Source: Lates calcarifer
Taxonomy: Eukaryota; Chordata; Actinopteri; Centropomidae
Assembly (NCBI RefSeq): GCF_001640805.2
Contig: NC_066838.1
Span: 12,425,132-12,489,131, forward strand
Direction of reading: 5' to 3'
DNA length: 64,000 nucleotides
Shown: piece by piece, positions 11,861 to 25,600 of the stretch
Layout of the letters: each line of letters opens with the position of its first letter
Numbering within the stretch: position 1 is the first letter of the stretch
Made by a program: the position numbers and the translations under genes
Notes under the pieces: generated by a model
Databases searched by the model: none
The model's input: the letters and a program-made list of their open reading frames with translations, nothing else
What the model was told of the DNA's origin: nothing

Positions 11861-14800
11861 AGTCACAGCTGGCATTCATTGGAAATAAACAAATAAATGA
11901 CTATAAACCTATTTAGACATCATGTAATATAAAGACGCTTTAACTCCAGAACTTACTTGAGAATAATCAGTATGTTTTTTTCTTCAGTATCACAGGATAG
12001 TCGCCAGTACAGCTAATGATACACAGCAAAAAGGAACAGTCAGTAGTTAATTTTCCAAAATGCCAAATAAGGTGTAACTCGCTGAATCCATGGCAACATT
12101 ATACTTGTAAGTTGAGAATTTAATGTCACATAATTCAAAAAACTTTGATGAAAAAATAATTTAATTTAAATAATTTATAATGCTATTATAATATGTCGCT
12201 CATATCTCATATTTTATATTTTTTATTTTCTATGTACTTTATGTTTACATGTATACATTGATCCATCTGTATCACTTATCAACTTCTAAGTATTACTGTT
12301 CACACTCAGTGAAGAACTGTTTTGATCTGAGCATTTTTCTCCTATGATACATTTACTTCAGTAATGATATGAATGTGTTTCACCACTAAAGGTTATGACA
12401 TATAGAAAAGCAATGAGGGAGGAGGGAGAGAGGTGGGGGAGACATACAAGCATCTGCATGCTGCTGGCATTTCCTGTTTTTATGAAAGACCGAGAATAAA
12501 GACAAACACGCCAGAAAGCAATAGCATCTATTTTTCTGTGCAGTCTGAAAACATTCCATGCATCTACTTTGAAATGAACATCTGTGAAGCAACATACTGT
12601 AAATGTACCGTGGAAGAAATATTGGATATGAATTCTCTAGATGATTGTTGCCAAAAGTGGAATTTGTTTGCTTCAGTTTTCCGTTTTGTTTCAGTTTTCA
12701 ACGTCTCTGTGGGAAAGCAAGCACTTTTCAAGGACGAGTACACCATCTGTAGCAAAACTTTTTTGTGTTCCAGTGCACAGACTACTAACTAATGAATGAC
12801 TGAACTTAATTTCAGTTTGTCTCTCTTGCCTCACTGAGAATAAATAGTGTTATAATGCCCAGTCACACTGGCATCAGACAGCAGCAATGCAAACTGACAG
12901 TAGAACTCACACTGTTTGTACGAGGCTGTTTGTGCTTTCGCTGCTTTCTTACTTGTGCAGCGTGACTTTGAATATAGTTTTTATTTGTATGCCTCACCGC
13001 CTGCGACAGCTGTGTGGAGGCATTATGTTTTGGGTTTTCCCTCCATCCATACATTGCATTTGCATTAACGCAGTATCAGCTTTATTGCCCAAACAAGCAA
13101 ACAAATCACTACATGAGTCTCGGCAGACATGGCTAGTTTGACCTTGTTTAACAGCTTTTACTACATCTGATGTGGTTATTATACTTTTCTAGGGAATATT
13201 TGATCATTCACAAACTCTATCCATGCATTTTCCTCCTTTTGTAGTTGACTGTGTAACTTTTTGTGTTAAAACTTTTAGTTTAACTATAAAAAGTTCAGTG
13301 TTGAGAGACCAAGAATCCATTGAGGAATTCAGAGGTGTGAAAAAAGTCCAGGGGGCAGTTCTTTCTGGTTGTTAAGAAACTATCGGAGAAGAGTTCTCAG
13401 TGCTGGAAATGACTGATTGGTTAAATACAAACCCTGCAGCAAGTACAGCTGCAGACAAAGACAAAGTCAAGACCATGTGCAACAGCAAGGAAATGTGTAA
13501 CAATGGATGATGAAAAAACATTAGTAATATCCTAAAACTTAGAACATATAAACATGTTTTCAGAACTTCAAACACTGAACTCCAAGTAGTATCATTTATA
13601 TGGTGCATGAAATCTGAACACTAAAAGAACAGCCACACTCTGCCATGACATAAATCTGCAATGTCCCTGTGCTGAGCTGGAAACACATTTGTCATTCACC
13701 ATTTCAGATGATTTGATCAGTTCGTCTGTGCTATGGCTTCTCTCAGGAGAAGGAAACAGGGAGCATTAAATCCCTCCAGTGTGATGGTATCCACGTTTTA
13801 ATGAGAGGAGCAGTGTGAGGGGATCTCCAGTCATACGTGACAGTACAAAAAGCAAATCAACAGTTGACCTCAACTGAGAAGCACGTGTTTGGTCCATCGC
13901 TGCTCCACTGCACTGATGTGAGGTGAGTTAGAGCTTCACTGAACAAGCAGGGAGGAGGAGTATGAAATTTTAGCTCATTTATCTGTGTGGCACCACACGA
14001 CAGGGCTGCTTTATGAGGGGATGTGTGTATAGGCATGACACATATATATGAGTACATGCGTGTGTAGCATCACTATCTGTAGCAGAGACCCATCCGTCAC
14101 ACTGATTGAACACCAGGAAATGTGGTGTCGGCGGCCGCTCCTCCACCATCACTGAAACACTGGAGCGTGGCTGTTTTCAGTGGTGGTGATGGGAAGCAGC
14201 TGTGTTTTTCCTGTGGTGAAGCTCTGCCACTTCCCTGTCAGGGAGTTCATTACGTTGAGAAGGAGATCCACAGTCCTGTATAAAGTGGAAGGCATTTCTC
14301 GTTATAGAGCGCAGTGGAGATATTTCAAACTGTCACTTGTACTGTATGTTCTGGGTGAGACTTGCAGAATTCACACATCACATTTTTTTTGTGGCGTGAC
14401 TCTCCTGTGATAATAGGTTGAGAATTACAGTCACAGGTACAGTTGCGGTTATGTAAGCATGCTTTGAAAAGCTCCACATCACACATACGGCTCTCTTTGG
14501 TTTTTGTTTTAAAATGCTCAGCACGTAGCACATGGTAATTCATTCAAATCATTTTCTCTCAAAAAGAAAAAATGAACTGAAAGAAATCATTGCATTTATT
14601 GAGAGCTGTCATGCATCAGGGAGTCATATTACCTTTCATAATTCCCAAGTGTGATTGGTAGAAAGAAAAAAGCTTGCACATTTTAATAAAAGAAAATAAT
14701 ACTGGGGGCATTTCTCATATCCTCTGACAGATCTGTTGGTTAGGCATCTGTGACAGCCGGGAGGACTCGGCTGTGTGGCGGGCTCGCTGCCAAAGACAGG

Positions 14801-17099
14801 TCTTTTCTCTTTCCACCTCGCATCCAAAGCAAACTTCAACTTTGATCTTAACTTTTTGGACCAATTGGATTATTAATGCTGATAATGTAAGCCAGAAGGA
14901 ATTAGTTGGTAACAAAACCATGAGCTGTGAAATGTGTCAGCTGTTGTAATTTCAGTAGTAATGATCCTGGAGAGAGAAATGATAGCAGAACAACTGAAAG
15001 CATCATTAGCAGTTCTGCACCGCACAGCCTGCCTCCCTTAGAGACCCAGGTGAAGGGTCAGTGAGATACAGATGGTGACAAATTAAAGGGGAAACTAACA
15101 GAAAGAACACAATTTTTCCAAAAGATATTCCGTCATTTGGTGTTTTGACGATGGTGGTGGAGAGCACTGTCTAACACATTGTTCTAAAATCTCCCATAGG
15201 TGTTCACATCATCTTCATACTCTTCAGACCATTCAGTGATCCCCCTCATGCCCTATGGATGAGGGAACTGTCATCCTTTTTCTCCTCATTTTCCAGGTTC
15301 TTCTTTTAATTTGTCACCATCAGTGCCGGAGCGAGACAGTTGAATTCTTGCTTTTTTTTTACCTCTGACTATTTCTCATTCGCTTGTCTTCACCGACTCC
15401 AAATGGTTTGGCTACAATCCATCTTTCTAAACCACAACAAAGGTGACAACATCTCCAGCTACGTATGTATGACATCACCTCATCGTCTTTGTAGAAATAT
15501 CTGTTTCACATATTGTTTGCCTGTGAGTATATGGACCAATCAATGCTCTCAGTTGCTCTGCTTAAATGCCAAGCTGTAACAGGCAGAAATGATCCCCAGA
15601 GAAGTCATTTAGGGCTCCTCAGCTGGATAAGCCGCCTCCCTCTGAATGCCAAGAGCCCATAAACTTGTTAGAGACGTAATCTGGAAAAGTTAAGGTCCCT
15701 CACAACTGCATGCCTCTGGAGGGTTTCTCTGAATAGTGTGGTGTTGCCGCCCGTCTCTTTGCTTCACTTCACAGGCAACTCATCATCCACCGGCAGCCTG
15801 ACCTAGATCCAGCCATCCCTGTGCTCACATCATATACATATTCATTGAGCTCTCTTAATCATAAGACAGCTCCTTGAGCGGAGGAGAAAACCCTCTAATT
15901 AGTCGCTCTCATCCGATGGCAGCTCATTGGGCTGCGTTTGTCTTGCCTGCCACATGTTTTTGTCTCAGTGTGCCACTGCAGTCATTTTCATGCAGGTTCA
16001 AGACTGGCTGTCGTCTGCCATATCTGTGGTCACTTGTAAAATGAGGGCGGTGATGAGTTCCCTGTGACTCTCATTCTGCTATATTATGTTTGGCAAAGTA
16101 AACATATGATGTGTGCTTGAAGCTGCCTGCTCAGAAGTAGTAGTGCTTCAGAGACTACACCACATGACTGAATTACTGATTGAAGTTTGGAGCTACTTAT
16201 TCTCAAAGAAATAAATCTATATGCTCGCCTCCTTCAGAGTGTGTTACAGTCATTTTCTCAGTCCGGTCACTTACTGGTCATTCATGCATGTCTTTCATGT
16301 TTTATGTAAATGAGAAAAGACCAAACCAAACCAAAAATTTATAACGGGCAGTTTCACCATTCTACTGTTCATAAATTGATTGATTGCAGTGTCAGTTGTG
16401 ATTGTATTCTGATGAAACTGGTTGTTCATATCTATGCAGTCCAAAAGATACAGTGGATTGCATGAGATTGCTGGTTGCATAGAAATTTCAAACCACCGTG
16501 TCTGTGTGAGTCTGTACAATCCATACAACTATCGAATATCATAAAACATTGTACTATTGGGATATAAATTAAATCAGGCTCTGCAACAGTTACAGTATTA
16601 TGGATGAACACACATTTATTATAGGAACAAACTATACATTTCACTGCTTTGCATCTAAATTAAGAGTGTTAGCGTGTTGTATTAAGTATCGCTCCTTCAT
16701 TAAGTTGGAGGACTAAACAAAGACTGGGAAAAATCAGTGCAGCAGGGGCTGAGATACGCTGGATCCTACAACTGTCTAAGTTACCATGCATATGTATTGT
16801 AAAAAGCAAGAGCTGCAAAAAAGTTGGCATAAGACATAATAAATACATAAATAAAATGTTACTGAATTTAATACAAGGTTTTGCAGAAACATCCAGTATC
16901 AAAGTTATTTTCTGGCAGTAGGTTTGAGCATTCTCTATTACTGTTAAATTGACTTTGACATGTTAAAATCAGTGGATTGCCCCTGTACACTGCAGGTTAT
17001 TTTAAGAAATCATAGCAAGGTCAATCAATATGAAATGAATTCGCAGGTATGAAATCCTTCTCAGTAAACACCTGAGGTCAGACTTCATAAGTTATGAAG
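11861..17099. other. Intergenic, no gene seen
   Basis: Mostly AT-rich, low-copy sequence. Open frames of 60-120 codons (for example 12433-12792 plus) lack family motifs and splice context. The stretch 15600-15960, with CTAATTAGTCGCTCTCATCCG, looks more constrained than its surroundings and may be a conserved noncoding element. Confidence 0.6.
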
Positions 17100-18130
17100 T
17101 TAAGTCTCAGTGGTGGTTAGACAGTTCCTGAGAGGATGGAGACAGTCCTCAAAACAAGATTATGTACAACAGTCAGAACACTCAGTGACAATCTTTCACA
17201 CCCAGAAAGAGCCACACTTTCGGCTGCAAAATAAAACCGTTCTTCCTCCAGTCTGAAGTTTGACAGAAACAGATGCATTTTGGAGTTTAATTTAAAAAAA
17301 GAACTAATATCTTCAAAGGCTGCAAAAAGTGAAAATGTCAGAAAGAAAAACAAAAGCAACACAAAGCCGACAGGTTCCTCTTGTTTTCTCCAGGAGGAAT
17401 TCAAAAAGAAATTGATTCTTGTTAACAGACAAACACACACATAAACATTTTTTAGTATTTCTATACTTGTGAGGACTCCCATTCTTTCAAAGTGATGAAC
17501 TTGCAGAGGAGATTTATTACTCAGCTCCTCAGTTCCCCTCGGCCGGGCACTCGTCAGCTCTAAAAACTCACTGTACACTCCCTGCTTAGCACCAAATGAC
17601 AGACAGACAAAGTTAGCAGCCAGCAGGTGAACATAGTGGAGCATTTGGCAGCTAAAAAGCCAGATATTTCCCTCAGGAGTTGGTGGAGACCAAAAACAGA
17701 GCTTAAAGAGAATGAATATTGGACTTACATTCGCTAGGTGGACAAAATTATGACTTCAAAAAACTATGATGTGTGAATAACTGTTTGACCTCACCATATC
17801 AGCTTAAAATATATTAATATGTCAACGTTTTGTTGTTTCTGTTGCCCAATATCTAATGCCCAAAACCAATCAAATAATTCTCAAAGGACTGAAGACCTGC
17901 TAAAATCCCCAAACAAAGTCCCCAAACAGGCAGACATATAATAGTGCACACGCATTTGTATTAGTGTACTTCTTGAAACATATCAATACCACAACTACAT
18001 GGCTAACCTTAACCTAACCTTAACCTTCAAACAAGGCTCAGAAATAATGAACACTGGTCACAATCTCCTCTATTCGCCAAAATCCCTCTCTCATATACAA
18101 ATATAGAGTCACAATAAAACTCTCACACTT
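17100..18130. repeat. Composite interspersed-repeat region
   Basis: The segment 17620-17760 (GAACATAGTGGAGCATTTGG, CCCTCAGGAGTTGGTGGAGA) is a sequence block I recognise as repetitive in teleosts. A second block, CTTGTGAGGACTCCC (17467) together with CTAACCTTAACCTAACCTTA (18003), is another common fish repeat motif. The 175-codon minus-strand open frame at 17117-17644 lies inside this region and is most simply a repeat by-product. Confidence 0.45.
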
Positions 18131-20849
18131 GTAACTATTTGGCAGCTTCCACAGAGTTACTATTTATTTTCAGGAACCAAACTGCAAGAAATTCCTTCAT
18201 TATCGCTGCTTGCTTGCATGAACCGCAAACAGCACGGCGTCCAGTGTCAATCAATAAAAGAAAATGAATTGAATTACCTCAGAGGCAGGGAGCCTGAGAG
18301 AAATGTATCATCTGTTCATCCACTGAATCCCAGGCCACAGCATCATCTAAATTTTCCATTTCAGCTTCTTCATGCAACAGCAACACACTCACTAATCATT
18401 CTACCTCAGGATGCTAACTGAAGCAATTTAGTTTGTGCTGAAACTCAGCAGTGCCACTACTCGTCTTTAATGAAATAAGAATGATTTAGATGCTTCATAA
18501 AAACTGCTTTAAGTGGCAGTGGCATCATCGCCATGGCTGAGACTGGTTTACAACCTTTACGGAGAAAGGAGGGAGCGAGCCCCTCCCAAAACATTTTGAC
18601 CACGTCTATTTATTCAACGAGCAGTGGGTCTAATATATGCTGCGCCCTCGTAGCATGTCTCCTGCCCCTGCGATGCCAGGAGGCATGGAGACATTTTCCT
18701 CCTACCCCTGATCAAAGTTTGCTTTCCATCGTGGGTGGGAGGGACTTTCATTGCAGTGTTTTCTCAAAGCTATATCCATGCAAATAATTGCATTTATCCC
18801 CAGTGTACTGTGTGCAGAATGGGAGGGGGGGGGGTGAATACCTAGCCAGTGATATGTGAACATTGCCATGGTAAGGCTCACAGCAGGCACAGTGCTCCAC
18901 CAGTGGCTTGCTGAGGAGAAATAGCAGGATTCCTCCCACACAGAGATCAGATGCAGGTGCAGCAGAATACCGCTGAGCCTGAGCTACAAAAGGTGGACTC
19001 CCATTACAGCACACATCCCCAGATATTATCCAGTGTGATCTGCCAGCAAAGTAGAAAAAAAACAGAGTGCCATATTCTTGTGGCATGTGCCTAAATAGTA
19101 TTGGCGCGAGGACCGTAGTTGTTGTCGTCCTCAGAGCATCAGCAAGTGATGGCATGAACTCCTGTCTCTGGAGTGGACCCGTAGATGTGTGACAGGAGTG
19201 ATTAATGTGACTCCACACCCTCTGCGTTATTCGACCCTTGTGGCGCTCTCATCTAGATAATGAGGAAAGCCTGCTCGCCAGCTGAAGCACCCCCAACAAC
19301 CCACCACCCCCCCAAGGCCGCTCTCTATGCACATGCCCTCCGGTGCAGCCATCACAGCCAGAAGTTGCTCCGAGCAGAATTTGCCATTATGGTTTTCCTC
19401 ATTACAAGAGCAGCGTGATTTTAGGAGTTGATGGGCATCCACATGCTCACAGGCCTGGGGAAGTCAGCGCTGCCTGGGAAAAAAAACAAAAAAAAAATCT
19501 CATCAGCTGCGAGCACTGGTAGCAGCACGGGCCTGCTGTGGTGTCGTTAACGCCAGCAGTCTTTAACCCCTTGAGCTATGCCTCACCACCCCACCGGCAG
19601 CAGCTGCCACTTGACAATTTCCATTGAAATGACAGCTCGCTCACCTCCATCATACCACACAATCAAACCAGTAGAGAGGTGATGAAATGAAAGGCACTCA
19701 TTACTTTCTTATTACTTTTCTGCAATCACACGTTTACAGTTTGTCCTTCACACTTGTCAACAAGTGATTGTCGCCTTTATAGACAGAGCTTATACAGTCA
19801 ACACCTCTACTACATTCCCCTCTTTTATACCCTCAGTAATAGACATAAAGGTCATGGTCAGTATGTGTTTCTATAAGCAACCTGCAGACGACAGAAAGAA
19901 CAACCTGGATGTTATTATGCTTAATAAAGATTTTTGTGATTAAGATTGTCTCTCTGTGGCTAAAAGGAAGCAGACCAGCTAAACATTAAAGACTTGTTCT
20001 GGGTCAGTAAGTGCCTAATTGAATTCTTACATCCCCATTCATGCTGTCCAGTATTTAGGCACAACCACTGCTTTATGTGATGAAGAACCTTACCTTTCCT
20101 TTGTGGATAAAAGAGGAGTAGTTAATGGCTAAATGCCCAGCAGAGTGAAGTGATTTAAAACTCAGCTGTTTTTTTTCTGTGCTCTTTTCTTCTTGCGCCA
20201 CCATCACTGTGATAAATCAACTCACAAAGTTAATACAAACTGTAAATCTACAGAGAAGAAATCTCTAGTAGAGGCTAAATAGGCTGTGATGGAAAGATGT
20301 GGAAAAAAATGCATGTGAGAGAATACTGCAAACCCAGCAACCACCTTGAAGCTCGATTCAGTTACTCTTCTCCCATGTTACAGTCGGTTTACACAAACTG
20401 GCATCATCACCCTTCACTGTTTCATCAGTGTTTGATGCAAATAGTGTTTGTTTGGTTGCCTTTCATCTGAACAGCGTTCTATAAAAAGTGAGCGCATGTG
20501 TGAAGAAGACAGAGCGAGACACAGGCCGTGCCCCAGATCCATACCGCACATTAATGCCAACAGGGTGTTGAGTGTGTGTGCATTCACACTTTTAAAGTGA
20601 CAACATTAAGTGTACTCAAAGACATCAGAACGCTATCTAAATTCACTTCATTCTTGAGTGTGCTGTTGATGGGCACTACAGCCCCACAATGCAATGCACA
20701 AAGGACATGGAGAGGAGCAAAGCACAGCTGCAAAACATTAAAACAAATTGCAGATGGTGCTGAGACAGCTCCAGTAACGAACACAAAAAACAACAACTAA
20801 ATAAAGAAAGAAATAATTCTTACTTTTTTTTTTTTTTCAAAAAGACTTG
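18131..20849. other. Intergenic, no gene seen
   Basis: No exon with family similarity was found. The stretch 19220-19450, including CTCATCTAGATAATGAGGAA and GCCATTATGGTTTTCCTCAT, is low-copy in appearance and may be a conserved noncoding element. Short A and T runs are present. Confidence 0.55.
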
Positions 20850-21450
20850 TACAACATTTTGGGAAATACACTTACTCTCACAGAGAGTTGGAGAAAATTA
20901 ATACCACTCTCATGTCTGTGAGGTAAACATGAAGCTCAGATGAGTAGGTGGTTAGCTTAGCCCAGACAAAGACTCAAAACTACCCATTAAATGTAGCCCT
21001 TTTTATATGTATTTTGGATCTCAGAAGGTTTTTATCTTTCATCAATATCCTCAGAGCTTCCATGTCATGTTCTGTGGCTGAATACATTCTCTGTTTGTAT
21101 AGTATTAGTAGTATTGAAATCAGTGTCCTTTCAATCTCATTGATACTAATTAGAGGAGAGAAGGGACCAGTTTTTTGGAATATAGCTTAAAGTTCTGTTT
21201 GGAGGAAACTGCCCAAACATTTTTGCTCACCCAATCACAGTCTGGCAACACTGACAGGTGGAAACAGCTAACCTCGCTTTTTTCAAAGGTTAAAGAAAAA
21301 AATCCACCTACCCTCACCTCTAAATTTTACTGGAACACATCCTGAAGCGTCTGCTGGTTGTCTGACAACCTCAGAGTCACAACAAGATCTCAGGAAGTCA
21401 CTGCACTGCGCTCAGCCAAGAAATAGTCCAGCACATAACGTCTTGTAAAA
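20850..21450 (+). repeat. Interspersed repeat family A, split copy
   Basis: The proximal part (20850-20975: ATTTTGGGAAATACACTTAC, TACCACTCTCATGTCTGTGA) and the distal part (21262-21450: ATCCACCTACCCTCACCTCT, GCCAAGAAATAGTCCAGCAC) are in family order, separated by about 285 bases of unrelated sequence, which suggests an insertion into an older copy. Confidence 0.6.
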
Positions 21451-21494
21451 TCACGACTTCTTTTCTACACTTTATTCTCATGTAGCTGTGCTGT

Positions 21495-21835
21495 GTTTCC
21501 TCCAGGGAATTTGTTCAAATTTGCCACAAATGTTTACTTGGACTCAAAGATGAACTGATGTCAGAGGTCAAAGGTTAAGATCACTGTGACCTCACAAAAT
21601 ACATTTTTGGCTATAACTCAAGCATTCATGCGCTAATTATGACAAAATTTCACACAAATGTCTGAGAGGATAAAATGAGTACATTTATGTCCAAAAGGTC
21701 AAAGGTAAATTTCACCGTGGCATAATAATATTTTGCATTTTTCAATACCACAAGTCATTAATAGTTGGTCAGATACTGAATTGGTGACACTAATCTTGGG
21801 CACCCACCTGGAAATTGTTATGACTGTGTAGATTG
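21495..21835 (+). repeat. Interspersed repeat (GGTCAAAGGTTAAGATCACTG type)
   Basis: Contains GTGACCTCACAAAATACATT and ATAACTCAAGCATTCATGCG, blocks I recognise as a frequent teleost interspersed repeat of unknown class. No coding capacity. Confidence 0.5.
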
Positions 21836-22004
21836 TCTTTGAAGATGTGTGTGAATCATCCACATTTTAGAATTTGTAGTTTCTTTGCAGCAACATCCAT
21901 ATTTGAAGCATGGTCTACTGTCATGGTTACAACTTTGTGTACTATCAAAATCAGGTTGACTGGCCAAGCTTGTGAAGACATTACTGCTTATCCTTAACAG
22001 GTGC

Positions 22005-22325
22005 AGGGGGGCTGGAGTCAATCTCAGCTGGTATTGGGCAGGAGGTGGACAGATCGACAGGCTATCACAGGGCTGATATAGAGAGACAAACGACCAATCA
22101 CACTTAGATTCACACCTACGGGCAATTTAGAGTCACAAAATGAACATAACCTGCATGTCTCATTCAGACTGTGTGAGGAAACTGGAGTACCTGGAGAAAA
22201 CCCACGCAGGCACAGGGAGAACATGCAAACTCCACCAAACCAGAATCTTCTTGCTTGCTTTCTGAACACAGAGCCTTCTTGCTGTGAGGTGACAGTGCTA
22301 ACCACTGCACCACTATGCAGCCCCA
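22005..22325 (+). mobile_element. LINE-like 3' tail or derived SINE
   Basis: The blocks TTCACACCTACGGGCAATTT, ACATGCAAACTCCACC and GTGACAGTGCTAACCACTGC are the hallmark of a very common teleost retroelement tail, which I believe belongs to the L2/Maui-type LINE group. The family name is from memory and uncertain. Only the tail is present; no reverse transcriptase is encoded. Confidence 0.6.
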
Positions 22326-22497
22326 CAACTAGAATCATACATGTCAATATAGTGATTACTTCCATTTCACACAAAAAATACACTTTAATCTTTTATTGAT
22401 GTAAACTCCAACTTGACTGGTTGGTAGAAGAATGCAACCGTGAAGCAGTAATTCTAATTTTTTTAATTAAAAACTAGAGCTTCTTTTTTTTTGCCTT

Positions 22498-22645
22498 GGG
22501 CAGAGCCAGGCTAGCTGCTGTCCCATGTTTCCAGAGTATGTGCTGGAGAGATTGTCATCTGCAAAAATGTTAGTGGTATCGATCTTCTCACCTAACTCTC
22601 AGCCAGAGAGAGAATTTACATATTTCCCAAAATGTTGAACTGTTC
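22498..22645 (-). repeat. Interspersed repeat family A, inverted fragment
   Basis: GTGGTATCGATCTTCTCACC and TTTCCCAAAATGTTGAACTG are the reverse complement of the family A start. Confidence 0.6.
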
Positions 22646-25600
22646 CTTTAGCTCTCAGTAGCTTTCTAAATTGGCAGTTTGTTTCACATCCGTCGGTGCA
22701 TGTCTTGCAGCGTTTATGTTTACTAGCTTACAAAAGCTTAAATTACGCTCCTGTAGTAACAGCAGAAGCTGTGTACTATGACTATTTCACGGTTCACTCT
22801 GAATACAGTTATTGTATGGAATTGGGGACATAAAGATAGAGAGGGAGAGAACTAGAGGACATGCTGTAAACTAATACCCTTTTACAATCCGTGGTGTGAA
22901 CTTGCAGAGGAACAAGGGTGACATGGAGAGTGGGCTGAATCTGCAGTAAAAATCCTTCACAGTCCAATTAACAGCAAGAATTTCCCCACAGCTCTGGCAG
23001 CACCGCCTCGCCAAATTTTACTGTCGGGGCAGGCGGGGGAGAAATCCTCCTTCCTATCACTTCTGCTACAAGATTATATAACTGCTGGAGCATCACTTAC
23101 ACATACACTGACTGAAAACAGACACTCTCACAGAAATATGCAGTGACAATCTAAATCACATTTCAGAAAGTCAGAAATCATATATAAAAACTACCACTAC
23201 CACAAGAACAGAGAGAGAGCATACATTGCTGCCCTCGCCTCTGTTCAGGGCACTTGACAGACATATTGATGGTGACATTTCAAAAGGGCATTGAACATCA
23301 TGATTGAAATTATAGGTGTGTAGGTTTAATCAATGGAGAGGTTGTGGTATTAGTATACAGATGCAATCAAAGTTCAGAGCCTCAGGTCTTTGCAGCCAAG
23401 GGAGGTTGGAAGGGAAAGAATAAAAATGAGATTCACCCTGGAGATAAATATGCCTCCTTGTCACGCGTGCCCTTGCATAACTGCACCCCTACCTGATATC
23501 TCATGCAGCCTGTGTGAGCTCAGAGACGAAGCCGGTGTCTTCACACCACCAGTAAAGCAGCTGTGTATGGGGGAGATGGCAGCAGCGGTGTTTTCACAGG
23601 GATTAAGTCTGTCAGGAGGACTGAATGATGATCCCCATCTAACACTTGATATCATGTTCACACACACACGCACTGGGCTTTAGTCCCAGAAACAAAGAGG
23701 TGAATCTGAAAAAGGTCCAAGGAATAAACACACTGCTCACAGATCCAAATGAGGAAGGAACACAGAGAGAAAGAGGCAGAGAGGGAAGACTCCTGAAGTA
23801 GATGTTTGAATATGAAAATCAATGTGACTGAAGATTTTATATATTAATACAGTCGCTCTGGAGGAATCAGAGGCCTCTTCAAAGAGAATCAGACCACAAA
23901 GGGTTTATGTAAAATATACCCAGGGTCCTTTTCAACATCAAAAGATAACATAGGCGCTCCCTGCAAGACAGGAAAAAACACACTACAGGACCCTCAAAAG
24001 GTATGTTCAATATTAATTTTCAAATAGATTCTTCTGTCTAGTACATTTAATCTGTACAAACGCTGTGTGTAAATACATGTGTGGACAGTGAGGACAGGGA
24101 CAGTCTGTTCCTTGTCTAGTTATTTGTTTCAGTGGAAGTATGGGAGGAGTACACTCTTAATCTATCCACTGTGCATACATTCTAATAACTCAATACACTC
24201 AATACACTTAATGGCATACTGCCCCCTCTTGGACAATGTTGGCTAATAAAAGATTTTTTCATCAAGGCAATGAGAGCACACAAACACAGAGAAAATCCAC
24301 TTTGAGGCATTTTCTCTGTTTTCATTTATTCATTTTTTTCTTGCACAAAGGCTGACTGTCTGTAGTCGGGGGGGGGGGGTCTCATTAGTGTGACACAAAA
24401 CACACATTCCAAGACTTGTTACCATAGCGGATGCCTCAGTTATCCCAAATGCAGTGCTGCTGGGATGCTGAGAGTGTACAAGCCCATTGTGCATGTTTTC
24501 TCTGTCTGAAATAACAAGATGCAGCTGGCTGAGGTCTGGATCACCTCCTGCTTTCTGCTGCCAAACCAAGGCGATCTCTAACAGAGACGGGACGAAAGAA
24601 AATTGGCCTCAGAGCTGGACAAAAGTCTACGAAGCTGTTCTGCCGTTAACAAAGGGGAGACACAACATTAGCATGAGGTCAGACATCAGGGAGGGGAGGA
24701 TGAAGATTTTTGGAGTTTTTGTTTGGTGAAGACAAGTTGTTGCTCGGAGAGGAGCGCAAAAAATGCGGCTGCTCATCTTTTGTCCTGGGCAGATCTGCTG
24801 CCACCATTACAACACCAGAACTCACAGAGCTCATTATCTTCTAACACTGTTGCTGCAGGGAAACAAAACCGCAAAACTGCTTCGTATACACAGGGTCAGG
24901 GTTATTGATGCAACACAAGGGGGTGTTTAGAGAGATATTATAATATGCACAACCCCAGTGAGATTAAAACTACAGAAATTAAGTCGTACAAGAAATACAC
25001 TGAGAGACAGTTTGGCCCCCTGCAACAACCCTCCTGCATACTGATAGGAGTGGGTTATTAAACTGAATACTAAGCAGAGAAATCAGTGCCTGAGTTTAAA
25101 ACTGTTAATATTCAGATAAAATGCCTCTTCATCTCTAACTGGCATTGGCATCTAAATGTACTCGAGTATTGTGAGAACCGGTTGTTTGTTGTGAATCCAA
25201 AGCCCTGAAAACAGCATCTTTTATAAAACCAGACAAACACTTTGGTGGGGAGAGAAGATGAGTCACATAACGCTAAACAATAATATGACAGAAAGAACAT
25301 ATGATGATGATTGAATATCTGTCACATTTGTAGATAACATTATGATGTACTCTGCTCTCCGTCTCACCAGCAGACCTTAATCACATCACGGAATAAGCAT
25401 GTCGCTCATTTGATGAAAGTTGGCCATAAATGTAATAAAGCTGCCGAGGTTATTAGAACTGCCACAGGCCATTTTACTCACACACCTCGTATTGGATTAT
25501 GAAGAGAAATATGATGAACCAAGGAAGTAGAACTTGCCCATTTACAAAGGACCAGGGGAGGTTTAATGGCTTGTGACTGAATCCATTCATACACATTAAT

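Noticed and set aside
12433..12792. 119-codon plus-strand frame with several Cys
   Set aside because: No recognisable motif, AT-rich, no neighbouring exons.
17117..17644. 175-codon open frame on the minus strand
   Set aside because: It lies inside a region with repeat signatures, is rich in Phe/Leu/Ser with no domain, and has no splice or promoter context. A repeat by-product is simpler.
18003..18028. Telomere-like repeats (AACCTTAACCTAACC)
   Set aside because: Only a few imperfect units within a dispersed repeat; the hexamer is not the vertebrate telomere repeat.
18748..19218. 156-codon open frame on the minus strand
   Set aside because: No family similarity; the composition is scattered and the frame overlaps other open frames on both strands.
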